Assembly: GCF_047272945.1 (NCBI RefSeq)
Contig: NZ_JBKOPS010000004.1
Span: 1-64,000, forward strand
From: Rubrolithibacter danxiaensis
GTDB lineage: Bacteria; Bacteroidota; Bacteroidia; Sphingobacteriales; Sphingobacteriaceae
Direction of reading: 5' to 3'
Length of the DNA: 64,000 nt
Shown: positions 17,807-27,388 of the stretch, one piece after another
How the letters are laid out: each line of letters opens with the position of its first letter
How positions within the stretch are numbered: position 1 is the stretch's first letter
Program-made: the position numbers and the translations under genes
Notes under the pieces: generated by a model
Database searches by the model: none
Told to the model about the DNA's origin: nothing
Seen by the model: only the letters and a program-made list of their open reading frames with translations

Positions 17807-20800
17807 TCAGATTTTTATAATCTTAACTACCTTAACAGCCCCTTCCAGCTCTAATACCAAAACATACATTCCAGGATTAAGCTCCGAATGATTGAATGGG
17901 ACTTCATAGAAGGATTTCCCATAATCTTCTTTCACTTCAATTAATTGATTATTTAAAAAACTCAGCAAGCGCAGTTTTATATTTGCTATTCGTGATAATT
18001 CTACTTTCGCGGTGAATATGCCCGAAGTGGGATTGGGATAAGAAGTAAAAACCTTTAACAGCGCTTCTTTATAACCCAGGGCAGCATTCAGTTCTGTTTT
18101 TTGTTCGGGCTTAAGTACAGTAATTGTTTTTTTGACAGCATCTGCACACTCTCCTAAACCGGCTGTCATGCTGATATCATAGCTTCCTGACTTATCAAAT
18201 ACTATCTGGCGGATCGTCCCTGCAACATTACTTCCCACTTCTCTTGCTCCTGCAGGTAAATCCCATAAAGTTTTAGAAGGGGCCGGTTTTGAAACATCTA
18301 TAAGAAGTACAGTATCACCTTCTGCAACTATAGAAGAAACCAGAAAATCGGCCTTAAGCAAAGTAGAAGAGACTGCAACATTAAAAGACTTTGAAACTGC
18401 GCATCCTGCGGTATTAGTTACTGTTAAAGTATAATAACCTGGTTCATCAACAACAACAGAACTAGCGGTTGATGCAAAGCCATTAGTAGATTTCCATGAA
18501 TACTTTAATCCGGCGTTTCCTGCATTAAATTCAACTTTTTGCCCTTTGCATAAAATCGTATCCCTTAGGCCTTCAATCTTTATTTCCTGAGGATCAACAA
18601 TATTTATACGCTGTTCAACAGTACACCCTTTTGCATCAGAAACTGTAACAGTATAAATACCACTGCAAAGGTGGTTTACTCTGGAGTTATTGCCAAAAAC
18701 CGGATGGCTCAGCCAGTTATACGTATAAGGAGGTATTCCACCTGTTGCAGTTAGTATGATTTCGCCGTCACAGGTACCATAGCATTTGGGTTGAATTACC
18801 GTTTTACTTAATGATAAAGCAACAGGCTCTTTTATCTCTACTGATATTTGACTCGAACAGTTTAAAGAATCGAGCACTACAATGGTATAGTTTCCGCCAT
18901 TAAGGTTTTCAAACCTTCCTGAATTCTTAAAATCCTTTCCATTAAGAGAATACCGGTATTTTTTATTCCCTCCATTTGCAATAACTTCTATGTAAGCATC
19001 TTTGGCATAGTAACAACTTACATCTTTTTTTTCAAGCAAGGTTAATTTTAAAAATTTGGGATCAGTAATTGTAATGTTAACTATTTGAGTGCAGCCTTTA
19101 GCATCCCTTACTGTTATTTTATACTGACCTGGCGGTAAATTGTTAAACACATTTGATGTTTGATATGAAGCACTATTAATAGAATAAACATAAGGAATTG
19201 TGCCGCCTGATGCTTCTAATTCAATAAAGCCATTCGAATAATCTTTGCAGGCAACATTTCTGATCTGTTTAACTTTCAAGGTTAGTACCTCCGGATAAGT
19301 AATGTCAGTATGCAAGGTAGCAAGGCAGGAATTAACATCCTTTACGAAGAAATCGTACCCTTTTGCATCCAAATTCTTAAAGCTGCTAGTTGAACTAAAG
19401 TTTATTCCATTAATGCTGAATTGATAAGGAGCAGTTCCCCCACTTGCTGCTAAAAAAACTTCACCATCGTTACCCTTGTAACAGCTAATTTGTTTAATAA
19501 AATTTGTCGAAAGTAAAACCGGCGTATTTTCCTCAACAACAACCGGAATGCTTGCAGTACAGCCATTCTGATCTTTAACTCCAAGAATATATTTTCCTGC
19601 TTTTAAATTCTGGAAAGATGAATTATCCTGGTAAGCACTATTATTTAAAGAGTAAGAATAAGCTCCTGTTCCGCCCTGTGTTTTAGCTGTTACGATACCT
19701 GTTGCTGCACCATTACAAAGCACTTTTTGCACATCAGCGCTTAGAATCAAGCGGTCAGTTTGGGTGACTATTTGTTCAACAAAATAAGCACAGCCTTGGG
19801 CATCTTTTACAGTAAAGGTATAAGTTCCGGCTTTTAAATCTTTAAAAACGGAATCTGTAACGAAAGTTATTCCCTTATCTTTTGAATATATATAAGGAGC
19901 CGTTCCCCCGCTGGCATGTAATAACGCTTTACCTTCGGCCGCTCCATAACAGGTATTATGCTTGATAGATACCGTAAGTTTTAATATCTCAGGTTCAGTA
20001 ACTGAAGATTCGACAACTACTGTACAAGCATTTTTATCTGTCACGGTAATTGCATAAATGTTTGGAGATAAATTTTCAAAAACGGCTGAAGTTTGTATGT
20101 CTCTTCCGGAAAGGGAATAAGTATAAGGACGTGTCCCTCCGGTAACATTTACCTGGATACTGCCATTGGCTAATCCTTTACAACTTACATCCTTTTTAGC
20201 GATTGTCGCCATTAGCATTTCGGGTGAAGAAATAATGACGTCTATTGCAGTAGCACATTCAGTATAGATAGAATCTTGAACATGAAGCGTATGTTTACCC
20301 GCAACAATTCCATTAAATATCGAAGAGTTGCCAAAAGGAAGATCATCTATAGCGTATAAATAATTACTCGTTCCGCCAGTGGCAGATACACCTATACTGC
20401 CATCCGTTGCTCCTTTACAACTCACACCTCTGTTGTTTACAGCAGTAAGAACTATTTTAGGAGGTTCGCTGATATTAACAGATAAAAAACTTTGACAGGA
20501 ATACGGCCTATCACGAATTACAACCTGATAATCGCCCGCTTTCAAATTTTTAAATTCATTTGAATCCTGAAAATTTCCCCCGTTTAGAGAATATTCGTAA
20601 GTTCCGTTGCCTCCGGTAACATTGATTATTTGTATGGTTCCGGCAGCATCTCCAAAACAGTGATTATTATTAACCTGGTAATCACCTTTTATACTTACAG
20701 GGCCATATGGAGCAATTGTTTCAATTGCTATACATCCATTTGCATCTTTTACAAAGATGGTGTAGTTTCCGGGAATAAGATCAGTATAAATTGATTGCGA

Positions 20801-21712
20801 CGAATAATTTACGCCATCAATACTGTAATGATAAGGCGTTTTGCCTCCCTGAATATTTTTTATGGTGATGCTTCCTTTATCATCACAAAACTTAGGTTCA
20901 ACAGCATCCAGTTCAAAACTTAAAGGCTGATATAAGTTAAACAGTTCTGTTTCTAATTGAACAGTACAATTTTTAGAATCTTTTACACTAACAGTATAAT
21001 ATCCGGCCTTGAGGTTGTTAAACTGATTACTTTCCTGATAGTTTACTCCATCAAGAGAGTAACTGTAATCGCAATTACCTCCGGTAGTATTTACTGTGAT
21101 AATTCCGCTGGCTTCGCCATAGCAGTTTATATCTTCTTTAACAATAGTTGCTTCGAGTTTTGCAGGGGCAGGAACATTTACCACTAAAACATACGAGCAG
21201 TTTTTTGAATCCTTCACCAAAACGGTGTGATCTCCGGCTAACAGCCCTGTGAAAGAATTAGTGGTACTTAAGCTACTTTCATCAATAGAATACTGATATG
21301 GTAACGTCCCACCACTTGCATTAACACTTATTTGCCCGTCTGCTGATTCAAAGCAGGTTAAGGAAATTGTATCTGCAGTTGCATTAAGAGGTTCGGCAGG
21401 TTGAGCTAAAACAACACTCACCGGTTGTGAAACGGCACAACCATGAGCATCCGTAACTGAAACAGAATAAGCACCTTTAACTAATGCTGAGAAAATACCA
21501 TCATTCTGCTCAGTTGCATCATTTAATGAATATGTATAAGGACCTACACCTCCTTCGGCTTTTACAATAATCTTTCCATCTGATCCATTATAGCAGGAAA
21601 TATCCTGACTTGACTCCAAGTTTAAGGTTAAGCGTTCAGGTTGCGAAAGTGGAACACTTAGTTTAGCAGTACAGGCCCGGCCATCTTTGACAGTGATAGT
21701 ATAATCTCCCAC
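17807..21712 (-). CDS. C-terminal part of interrupted SprB-repeat adhesin with T9SS sorting domain
   Basis: This is the downstream part of a giant surface protein whose reading frame is cut by a TAG at 22142-22144. The frame stays open from 22141 down to the stop at 17807 (1444 codons); GTG at 21712 is the first in-frame start-like codon. It carries about 13 SprB-type repeats of roughly 75 aa (pattern SCxGxxDGxIxVxAxGG, PYxYSxNG, FxNLxAGxYxxxVKD, GCT, EP). An Ig/PKD-like pair follows, then a last segment starting YPNPTSGIF, which is a T9SS type A sorting domain. It has no signal peptide of its own, so alone it could not be exported. See the upstream part at 22142-25270. Confidence 0.8.
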   Translation of the reverse strand: MGDYTITVKDGRACTAKLSVPLSQPERLTLNLESSQDISCYNGSDGKIIVKAEGGVGPYTYSLNDATEQNDGIFSALVKGAYSVSVTDAHGCAVSQPVSVVLAQPAEPLNATADTISLTCFESADGQISVNASGGTLPYQYSIDESSLSTTNSFTGLLAGDHTVLVKDSKNCSYVLVVNVPAPAKLEATIVKEDINCYGEASGIITVNTTGGNCDYSYSLDGVNYQESNQFNNLKAGYYTVSVKDSKNCTVQLETELFNLYQPLSFELDAVEPKFCDDKGSITIKNIQGGKTPYHYSIDGVNYSSQSIYTDLIPGNYTIFVKDANGCIAIETIAPYGPVSIKGDYQVNNNHCFGDAAGTIQIINVTGGNGTYEYSLNGGNFQDSNEFKNLKAGDYQVVIRDRPYSCQSFLSVNISEPPKIVLTAVNNRGVSCKGATDGSIGVSATGGTSNYLYAIDDLPFGNSSIFNGIVAGKHTLHVQDSIYTECATAIDVIISSPEMLMATIAKKDVSCKGLANGSIQVNVTGGTRPYTYSLSGRDIQTSAVFENLSPNIYAITVTDKNACTVVVESSVTEPEILKLTVSIKHNTCYGAAEGKALLHASGGTAPYIYSKDKGITFVTDSVFKDLKAGTYTFTVKDAQGCAYFVEQIVTQTDRLILSADVQKVLCNGAATGIVTAKTQGGTGAYSYSLNNSAYQDNSSFQNLKAGKYILGVKDQNGCTASIPVVVEENTPVLLSTNFIKQISCYKGNDGEVFLAASGGTAPYQFSINGINFSSTSSFKNLDAKGYDFFVKDVNSCLATLHTDITYPEVLTLKVKQIRNVACKDYSNGFIELEASGGTIPYVYSINSASYQTSNVFNNLPPGQYKITVRDAKGCTQIVNITITDPKFLKLTLLEKKDVSCYYAKDAYIEVIANGGNKKYRYSLNGKDFKNSGRFENLNGGNYTIVVLDSLNCSSQISVEIKEPVALSLSKTVIQPKCYGTCDGEIILTATGGIPPYTYNWLSHPVFGNNSRVNHLCSGIYTVTVSDAKGCTVEQRINIVDPQEIKIEGLRDTILCKGQKVEFNAGNAGLKYSWKSTNGFASTASSVVVDEPGYYTLTVTNTAGCAVSKSFNVAVSSTLLKADFLVSSIVAEGDTVLLIDVSKPAPSKTLWDLPAGAREVGSNVAGTIRQIVFDKSGSYDISMTAGLGECADAVKKTITVLKPEQKTELNAALGYKEALLKVFTSYPNPTSGIFTAKVELSRIANIKLRLLSFLNNQLIEVKEDYGKSFYEVPFNHSELNPGMYVLVLELEGAVKVVKIIKI

Positions 21713-22141
21713 AATTAAGTTGCTAAAGTCAGCTGAAGCGCTATAATTAGCATTATCTATTGAAAATTCATAATTATTATCCCCACCTATAGCTGCAACT
21801 TTAATTTCTCCATTAGTGCCGCCATAACAACTAATATCTGTTTTAGAAGCTAATTGTATTTTTAATTCGGGATTAATAGCAATAGCAACCGGAAAAGTTT
21901 TAAGGCAATTGTTAATATCCTTAACAAGCAGGTCGTAATTTCCGGCTGATAAATTATTAAATATGGGCGAATACTGATAAGCCGCTGTTTCGTTTCCTTG
22001 TATTAATGCATATTGTAAGCTATTCCCTCCGCTTGCACTTACTGTTAAGGAACCATCCTTTTTACCTGCACAGCTTTCGTTTATAGAAGTAAAAGCTGCA
22101 GTTATTGCCTCAGCAGGTTCGGTAAGTACTCTATCTTCCTG

Positions 22142-25100
22142 CTAGATACAGTTATTGTTATCTTTTACCCATATCTTATAATTTCCTGCCGGGAGGTTAT
22201 TAAATGCTCCGTTTTCTGAATAGAAAGGAGTTTCGTTGTTTTTTGTAAGTGCATATTGATAGGGCGCACTTCCGCTACGACCAGAAACTGAAATTGCCCC
22301 GGTAAGTTCGCCTTTGCAAATAATATCAGAAAGATTAACCACAGCAGTTAAAGCTTGTGGCTGAGTAATTATTTGTTGAATAGTTTTTAAACAGCCTTTA
22401 CCATCAGTAATTGTTAAAGTATGGTTTGAAGCTGTTAAGTCCGAGAATGAATAAGCTGTTCCTTTATCTATCCCATCAATGTTAAATGTATAACTCCCGT
22501 TGCCGCCACTCACCGTTACATCAAAAGCTCCATCATTTCCACCATTACAACTTACATTTTTCACATTTTGAATTTGAATAGCAAGTGGCTGAGGTTCTGT
22601 CACCTGTGTATTTATTATTACCTCACACCCTGTATTATCTTTCACACGGAATAAATAATCGCCTTTCTTAAGGTTTACAAACTCAGAAGAACTTGAATAC
22701 AACCCATTATCCTGTGCAAACTGGTACCCTGAACCAGAACCTCCGGTCGCTTTTAAAAGTACTTTTCCATCCTGCCCATTATTACAACTAACCGGAGTAA
22801 TAACAGGCGTAACCACAACTTGAGAAGGCTGAGTAATTGATACAGATTGTTGAGCTGTACAGCCGTTTTCATCAGTTGCTGTAATGGTATAAGTACCAGC
22901 CGGAGCATGAAAAGTACCATTACTATAAAGAAGATAAGGATTTGCCTGAAGAGTTATTAATCCCGTTCCGCCCGTTGTTGAAACTGAAATGCTTCCTTTA
23001 GTATTGTAACACGGAGCATTGGTAATCTGATCAATAGATAATTTAAGTAAAGGAGGTTCGGTTACTGTTACTGATTTCCCTGCACTGCAACCTGCGTTAT
23101 CCTTTACTAAAATAAAATAAGTGCCGGCAGTAAGTCCTGTAAAAACATTTGTAGTAGTCCAACTTGTTCCATTATTAATACTATATGTATAAGAAGTTGT
23201 GCCTCCACTGGCATTGATGCTTATTTTTCCATTATTTCCACCTTTACAGGAAACATTCTGAGTATTAGTAGTTACAGATAAAACAGGAGGCTCTGAAACA
23301 GTAACAGGACACGAATCGGACAAACAGTCTTTACTATCTTTAACCGTAACGATGTAAGTTCCGGCAGCAACATTAAATTTATTAGCACCGGAATAAGTGC
23401 TGCCATTATTAATAGAATAGGTATAACCCGTTCCGGAACCTCCTGAAGCAGTAATAGTAAGCGAGCCATTGGCAGCGCCGTTACAGGTTACATTAACCTT
23501 AGTTACAACAGCAGTAACCTTAGCAGGCTGAGTAATTGTAACAGAAGTACTTTTTGTTACTCCGTTAGCATCCTTTACAGTTAAATTATAAGCTTTTGGT
23601 GTAAGATTTGAGAACTTATTCGAACCGGTAAATAAACCATTATCAAGCGAATAATTATAAGGAGAGACTCCGCCTCCGGCGGTTAGTGTTATTGTTCCGT
23701 TACCAGATTCATAACAGGTAATATTTGTTTGAGAAGCACTTAGTGTAAGTTCAGGCGGGTTGCTAAGCGTTGCTGATATAGAATTTGAAGCACAGCCTTT
23801 AGAATCTTTTGCAACAATGGTATAAGTCCCGGCTGCAAGTCCTGTAAATATAGAGGTTGAACCTTTACTCACGCCATTTAAGGTGTAGGTATAACCTGTT
23901 CCTCTTCCTCCGGAGGCGCCTACAGTAATGGTTCCATCAGTATAACCATAGCCTTTTGGACTACTTTGATTAACTATTGATAGTGCAACAGCGGTTGGAG
24001 TTGTTATGGTTTTAATGAGAGTAGCCGTACAGCCATGAGCATCTTTTGCTACAAGAGTGTAACTTTCACCAGTTGTAGCGCCGGTAAGATTAGAAAAGAC
24101 ATTAGAAGATTGAAATGCTGCACCATTCTTAGAATAGGTATAAGGAGGAGTTCCACCTGTAGCTGTGACTGTAATAGTTCCTGTACCGGTTGAACAATCA
24201 GGATTTTGAGGATTGGCCGTAATATTAACAGCAGAAGTCGGCGGTATTACTATTTGTTTAAGAGGTATTGGACATGCGGTAACACCATTAAAAGCCCTAA
24301 CATAGTAAGTTCCCGGTTCTAAATCTGAAATTGTTAATGAAGTTTTTTTATTGAAAGGAATAGAAGTTTGAATCGGCTTGCTTTCATCCGGATTCCCATA
24401 TACATCTACAATTAAATTTTGATCTGCAGCATAATTAGTTCCATCCGCATATTTAAAATTAGATAGTACGATGGAGCCTGTTCCTCCATTACAGAGAGGT
24501 GCTGTAGCAGATGAGGTAAAGCTTACCGGGGAGGCAGGTAAAAAAGTAAGACTTACTTTTTCTTGAATACTCCCGTCCTGAGTACATTTAAAATACAATA
24601 CATTACCACTGTTATTTTTTAACAAGTCGGGATAATAAGATAAAAGATAAGATGCTGAAAGAGTAATGGAACTTGACACAGAGCCATTTAATATTTTAGC
24701 TGTAGAAAAACCAGGGTCAGTATCTACAGACCAGGAATAAGAAGTTGGTAAATCCTGATAATAAGCAGCTGAAATATTAAAGGTACTCGTTCCGCATATT
24801 GTATTATTTTCGTCTACGCCCGAAACTTCTAAACCCGTTCTATCAAAAGCCTGAACACTACCATCAAATTGAAAACCATCAGTTGTAGGGTACGAGCTGC
24901 CATTAGGAGTTACTGACCAGCTAAGATATTCATGGTATTCATTATATTCCTTACTTAAATTAATAGTTGGACTTCCGGTTGAGGTAGTTTGATTTTGAAC
25001 AGCACTGCAATTACAACTTCCAGTAATATAGTAAGCAGAGTAACTCAAGGATGCAGGGGATTTCAAATAATATTTATCAAACTGCCGCTTTAAATTCATA

Positions 25101-25270
25101 TCCACATTCTCACTGCTTCCATCGGTAAAATTTATTGTAGCAGAACAAGAGATATTAGCACTGTGATAGGCACTAAGAGATACTTTATAAACCTTACTTT
25201 GTGCTTTTGAAATAGCAGAATTAAAAATAAGAACAGCAAAAATGCAGCATGCTTTAGTAAAAAATTTCAT
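22142..25270 (-). CDS. N-terminal part of interrupted SprB-repeat adhesin
   Basis: This 1042-aa part has a signal peptide (MKFFTKACCIFAVLIFNSAISKAQ) and an N-terminal domain of about 330 residues with Cys-rich strands. Nine SprB-type repeats follow, the last cut by a TAG stop after VKDNNNCI. Repeats of this type occur in SprB, the mobile cell-surface adhesin of gliding Bacteroidota. The T9SS tail needed for secretion lies in frame beyond the stop codon. If the TAG is read as a stop, this part would reach the periplasm but lack the sorting signal. It lies 28 bp after the FN3 gene in an apparent four-gene operon. Confidence 0.85.
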   Translation of the reverse strand: MKFFTKACCIFAVLIFNSAISKAQSKVYKVSLSAYHSANISCSATINFTDGSSENVDMNLKRQFDKYYLKSPASLSYSAYYITGSCNCSAVQNQTTSTGSPTINLSKEYNEYHEYLSWSVTPNGSSYPTTDGFQFDGSVQAFDRTGLEVSGVDENNTICGTSTFNISAAYYQDLPTSYSWSVDTDPGFSTAKILNGSVSSSITLSASYLLSYYPDLLKNNSGNVLYFKCTQDGSIQEKVSLTFLPASPVSFTSSATAPLCNGGTGSIVLSNFKYADGTNYAADQNLIVDVYGNPDESKPIQTSIPFNKKTSLTISDLEPGTYYVRAFNGVTACPIPLKQIVIPPTSAVNITANPQNPDCSTGTGTITVTATGGTPPYTYSKNGAAFQSSNVFSNLTGATTGESYTLVAKDAHGCTATLIKTITTPTAVALSIVNQSSPKGYGYTDGTITVGASGGRGTGYTYTLNGVSKGSTSIFTGLAAGTYTIVAKDSKGCASNSISATLSNPPELTLSASQTNITCYESGNGTITLTAGGGVSPYNYSLDNGLFTGSNKFSNLTPKAYNLTVKDANGVTKSTSVTITQPAKVTAVVTKVNVTCNGAANGSLTITASGGSGTGYTYSINNGSTYSGANKFNVAAGTYIVTVKDSKDCLSDSCPVTVSEPPVLSVTTNTQNVSCKGGNNGKISINASGGTTSYTYSINNGTSWTTTNVFTGLTAGTYFILVKDNAGCSAGKSVTVTEPPLLKLSIDQITNAPCYNTKGSISVSTTGGTGLITLQANPYLLYSNGTFHAPAGTYTITATDENGCTAQQSVSITQPSQVVVTPVITPVSCNNGQDGKVLLKATGGSGSGYQFAQDNGLYSSSSEFVNLKKGDYLFRVKDNTGCEVIINTQVTEPQPLAIQIQNVKNVSCNGGNDGAFDVTVSGGNGSYTFNIDGIDKGTAYSFSDLTASNHTLTITDGKGCLKTIQQIITQPQALTAVVNLSDIICKGELTGAISVSGRSGSAPYQYALTKNNETPFYSENGAFNNLPAGNYKIWVKDNNNCI

Positions 25271-25298
25271 AAGAGAGCGTATAATTTTTTAGTAAGCG

Positions 25299-27386
25299 TT
25301 AATAATTCACTCTTATCAGTGAAGTAAATGAGCTTTCGGAACCATCCGTAAAAAGAGCCTTCAACTGATAATGATAAATTGTATTTACATACAGATCTGT
25401 ATCTGTAAATTCCTTTTCTTTTCCGTCTATTGTTTTAATCAGGCGTAAGGGTTTACCTTCTTCAGCTTTATATAGCAGATAATTTCTTACACCGGGTTCA
25501 GTATATTTCCAACTAAGAAGTATTTCCATCTTGTCGCGATCAATAAGGGTTTTTAGTGAGCCAATTGCTGGTTTTAACCCTAAATCAATCCGTTTTGCTG
25601 AAAAAGGCTGCGAATCAGAGAATAAATTAGCCTTATCTATTGCACGAATACAGTACTGATAGGATGTTTTTGTATCTGCTGTTATATCTAAAAAGTTATT
25701 GCTTGTATCTGTATCCCCGAAACTTTTAATTACTTCCCATTTCGGTATTGCAGAACTTTTTCTCAGCAATTCCTGCTTAACTACATCTTCACTACTACTT
25801 GAGTTCCATTCCAGGTAAATTCCTGTTGTTTTTCCAATAACTTTAGTGAAAGATGGTGACGATGGAGGCAATATATCCGGACGTTCTAACCGAAGTACAG
25901 CAGAAAATTCCGAAGGATTAAAATGATTATCGACAGCAACTATTTTATAAAAAAGCGTTTTTGCCAACGTCTTCAATTCAATTGTATCTGTATAAAATGC
26001 GACTGTTGTGGCTTTACGGGTAATTTGTACATAATCTCCTTGTTCTGTATTTGAACGGTAAACGCGGTAGCCAAAAAGATCTGTTTCTGCATTTTTCTGC
26101 CAGTTTAGATTAACAAGACCTTCTTTAGTAACTTCTCCTTTTATTAATTGCGGTGCGGCAGGGGGAATACTATCTTCCAACAAAACCAGAACAGGCATAG
26201 AAATAGTAGTGTTCCCGGCTTTCCCATAAGCTTTAATGCGATAATAATTGGCATTAGCCGGCGTATTATCTGTATATATTTTAACAGAAGGTGATAAAAC
26301 TTTTAGATTTAACTTTTTAAAACCTGTTTCTGGATTACCTGATCTTTCTATATCAAACCCAGTCAATTCTTTATTTTCTTCAATTGACCAGGAGATAATA
26401 ACCTGTTTCTCATTATTTGCAACCGCCTTGTTTATACTTGCAACAGCAGTAAACGGAGCATGTACAGTTATACTTACAGTATCTGAGGGAGGCCCTGTCT
26501 CACCAAATGGCGACAATCCTTTTATCCGGTAAACTATCCGCTTATTAATTATTGATACAGTATCAAGAGCAAAGGCACGTCTTGAGATTTCTTTTTCATC
26601 AATGGAGGTATTTACAAGCGAAGCATTACTTATTGTTTCAAAAGAACTTCCACCATCTACAGACCGTTCTATCTGATACGTAGTATAAATTTCTGAAAAG
26701 GCTTCCTGATTCCAGCTCAACATGATTCCTCGTGACTCTGCTTTCGCTTCCACCTGAATAGGCTTAGGTAAGGGTTGATAGTCAGATATTCCAGTGTAAA
26801 CAAATCCTGTATCTATCTCCATTTCCGCTTGCGGTAAAGCCGGATAAATTTTATAGAGGTATTTTTCATTAGCTCTGGCAGTTTTGTCCACCCAGGCTAA
26901 AGCCATAGCTTTAGCAACGCTAAAAGACTGGTCGGCACTGAAAAGCGCAAAAGAAAAACGAGATTCGTTCTCTTTAATCTTATTAACCATTTGCGCGATA
27001 TCTGATCTATTTTCCTGATTGATTTTAAAATCTTCACCATATATAGCTTGCGCTGCAATAGCAGCGTATTGATTACTATCTATCCAGTTTTCCCAACTGT
27101 TTAAAGGCATCGGTGTTAAGGCGTGTGGGGTTAAAACAGAAAGTTCTGGTTCTAATAAAACCTCTCCGTCGCGAACAACCGTATATCTGCTTATTTTATA
27201 TCCTGAATGATTTAAAGATTGCCAGGCAAGCGAATTATCAGGTCCCCATCGTAATAAGATAGAATCTTTTAAAGGCCTTGCTACCACATGGATCTTTGAA
27301 TGTTTACAAGGGCTTTGCGCTACTGCAATATTTATCAGCAATAAGCTCATCAGAACAACACTGTTAAGTCTGCATAGTAATCTCAT
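25299..27386 (-). CDS. fibronectin type III domain exported protein
   Basis: A 695-aa protein with a signal peptide (VVLMSLLLINIAVAQ). After an N-terminal region of about 200 residues it carries about five FN3-like beta-sandwich domains, recognisable by repeated strands such as VNLNWQKNAETDLFGYRVYRS, IYLEWNSSSSEDVVKQELL and ILLSWKYTEPGVRNYLLY. No T9SS tail is present, so it may stay in the periplasm or be held at the surface by partners. It starts 2 bp after the 1471-aa gene and precedes the adhesin, so it probably belongs to the same transcript and export or assembly function. Confidence 0.8.
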   Translation of the reverse strand: MRLLCRLNSVVLMSLLLINIAVAQSPCKHSKIHVVARPLKDSILLRWGPDNSLAWQSLNHSGYKISRYTVVRDGEVLLEPELSVLTPHALTPMPLNSWENWIDSNQYAAIAAQAIYGEDFKINQENRSDIAQMVNKIKENESRFSFALFSADQSFSVAKAMALAWVDKTARANEKYLYKIYPALPQAEMEIDTGFVYTGISDYQPLPKPIQVEAKAESRGIMLSWNQEAFSEIYTTYQIERSVDGGSSFETISNASLVNTSIDEKEISRRAFALDTVSIINKRIVYRIKGLSPFGETGPPSDTVSITVHAPFTAVASINKAVANNEKQVIISWSIEENKELTGFDIERSGNPETGFKKLNLKVLSPSVKIYTDNTPANANYYRIKAYGKAGNTTISMPVLVLLEDSIPPAAPQLIKGEVTKEGLVNLNWQKNAETDLFGYRVYRSNTEQGDYVQITRKATTVAFYTDTIELKTLAKTLFYKIVAVDNHFNPSEFSAVLRLERPDILPPSSPSFTKVIGKTTGIYLEWNSSSSEDVVKQELLRKSSAIPKWEVIKSFGDTDTSNNFLDITADTKTSYQYCIRAIDKANLFSDSQPFSAKRIDLGLKPAIGSLKTLIDRDKMEILLSWKYTEPGVRNYLLYKAEEGKPLRLIKTIDGKEKEFTDTDLYVNTIYHYQLKALFTDGSESSFTSLIRVNY

Positions 27387-27388
27387 AA

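Noticed and set aside
17807..25270. A frameshift as the cause of the split adhesin
   Set aside because: Both parts are in the same frame and the TAG fills one regular residue position in the repeat.
17807..25270. CRISPR array in the repeat-rich region
   Set aside because: The repeats are coding, about 225 bp long and diverged, with no short identical repeats and unique spacers.
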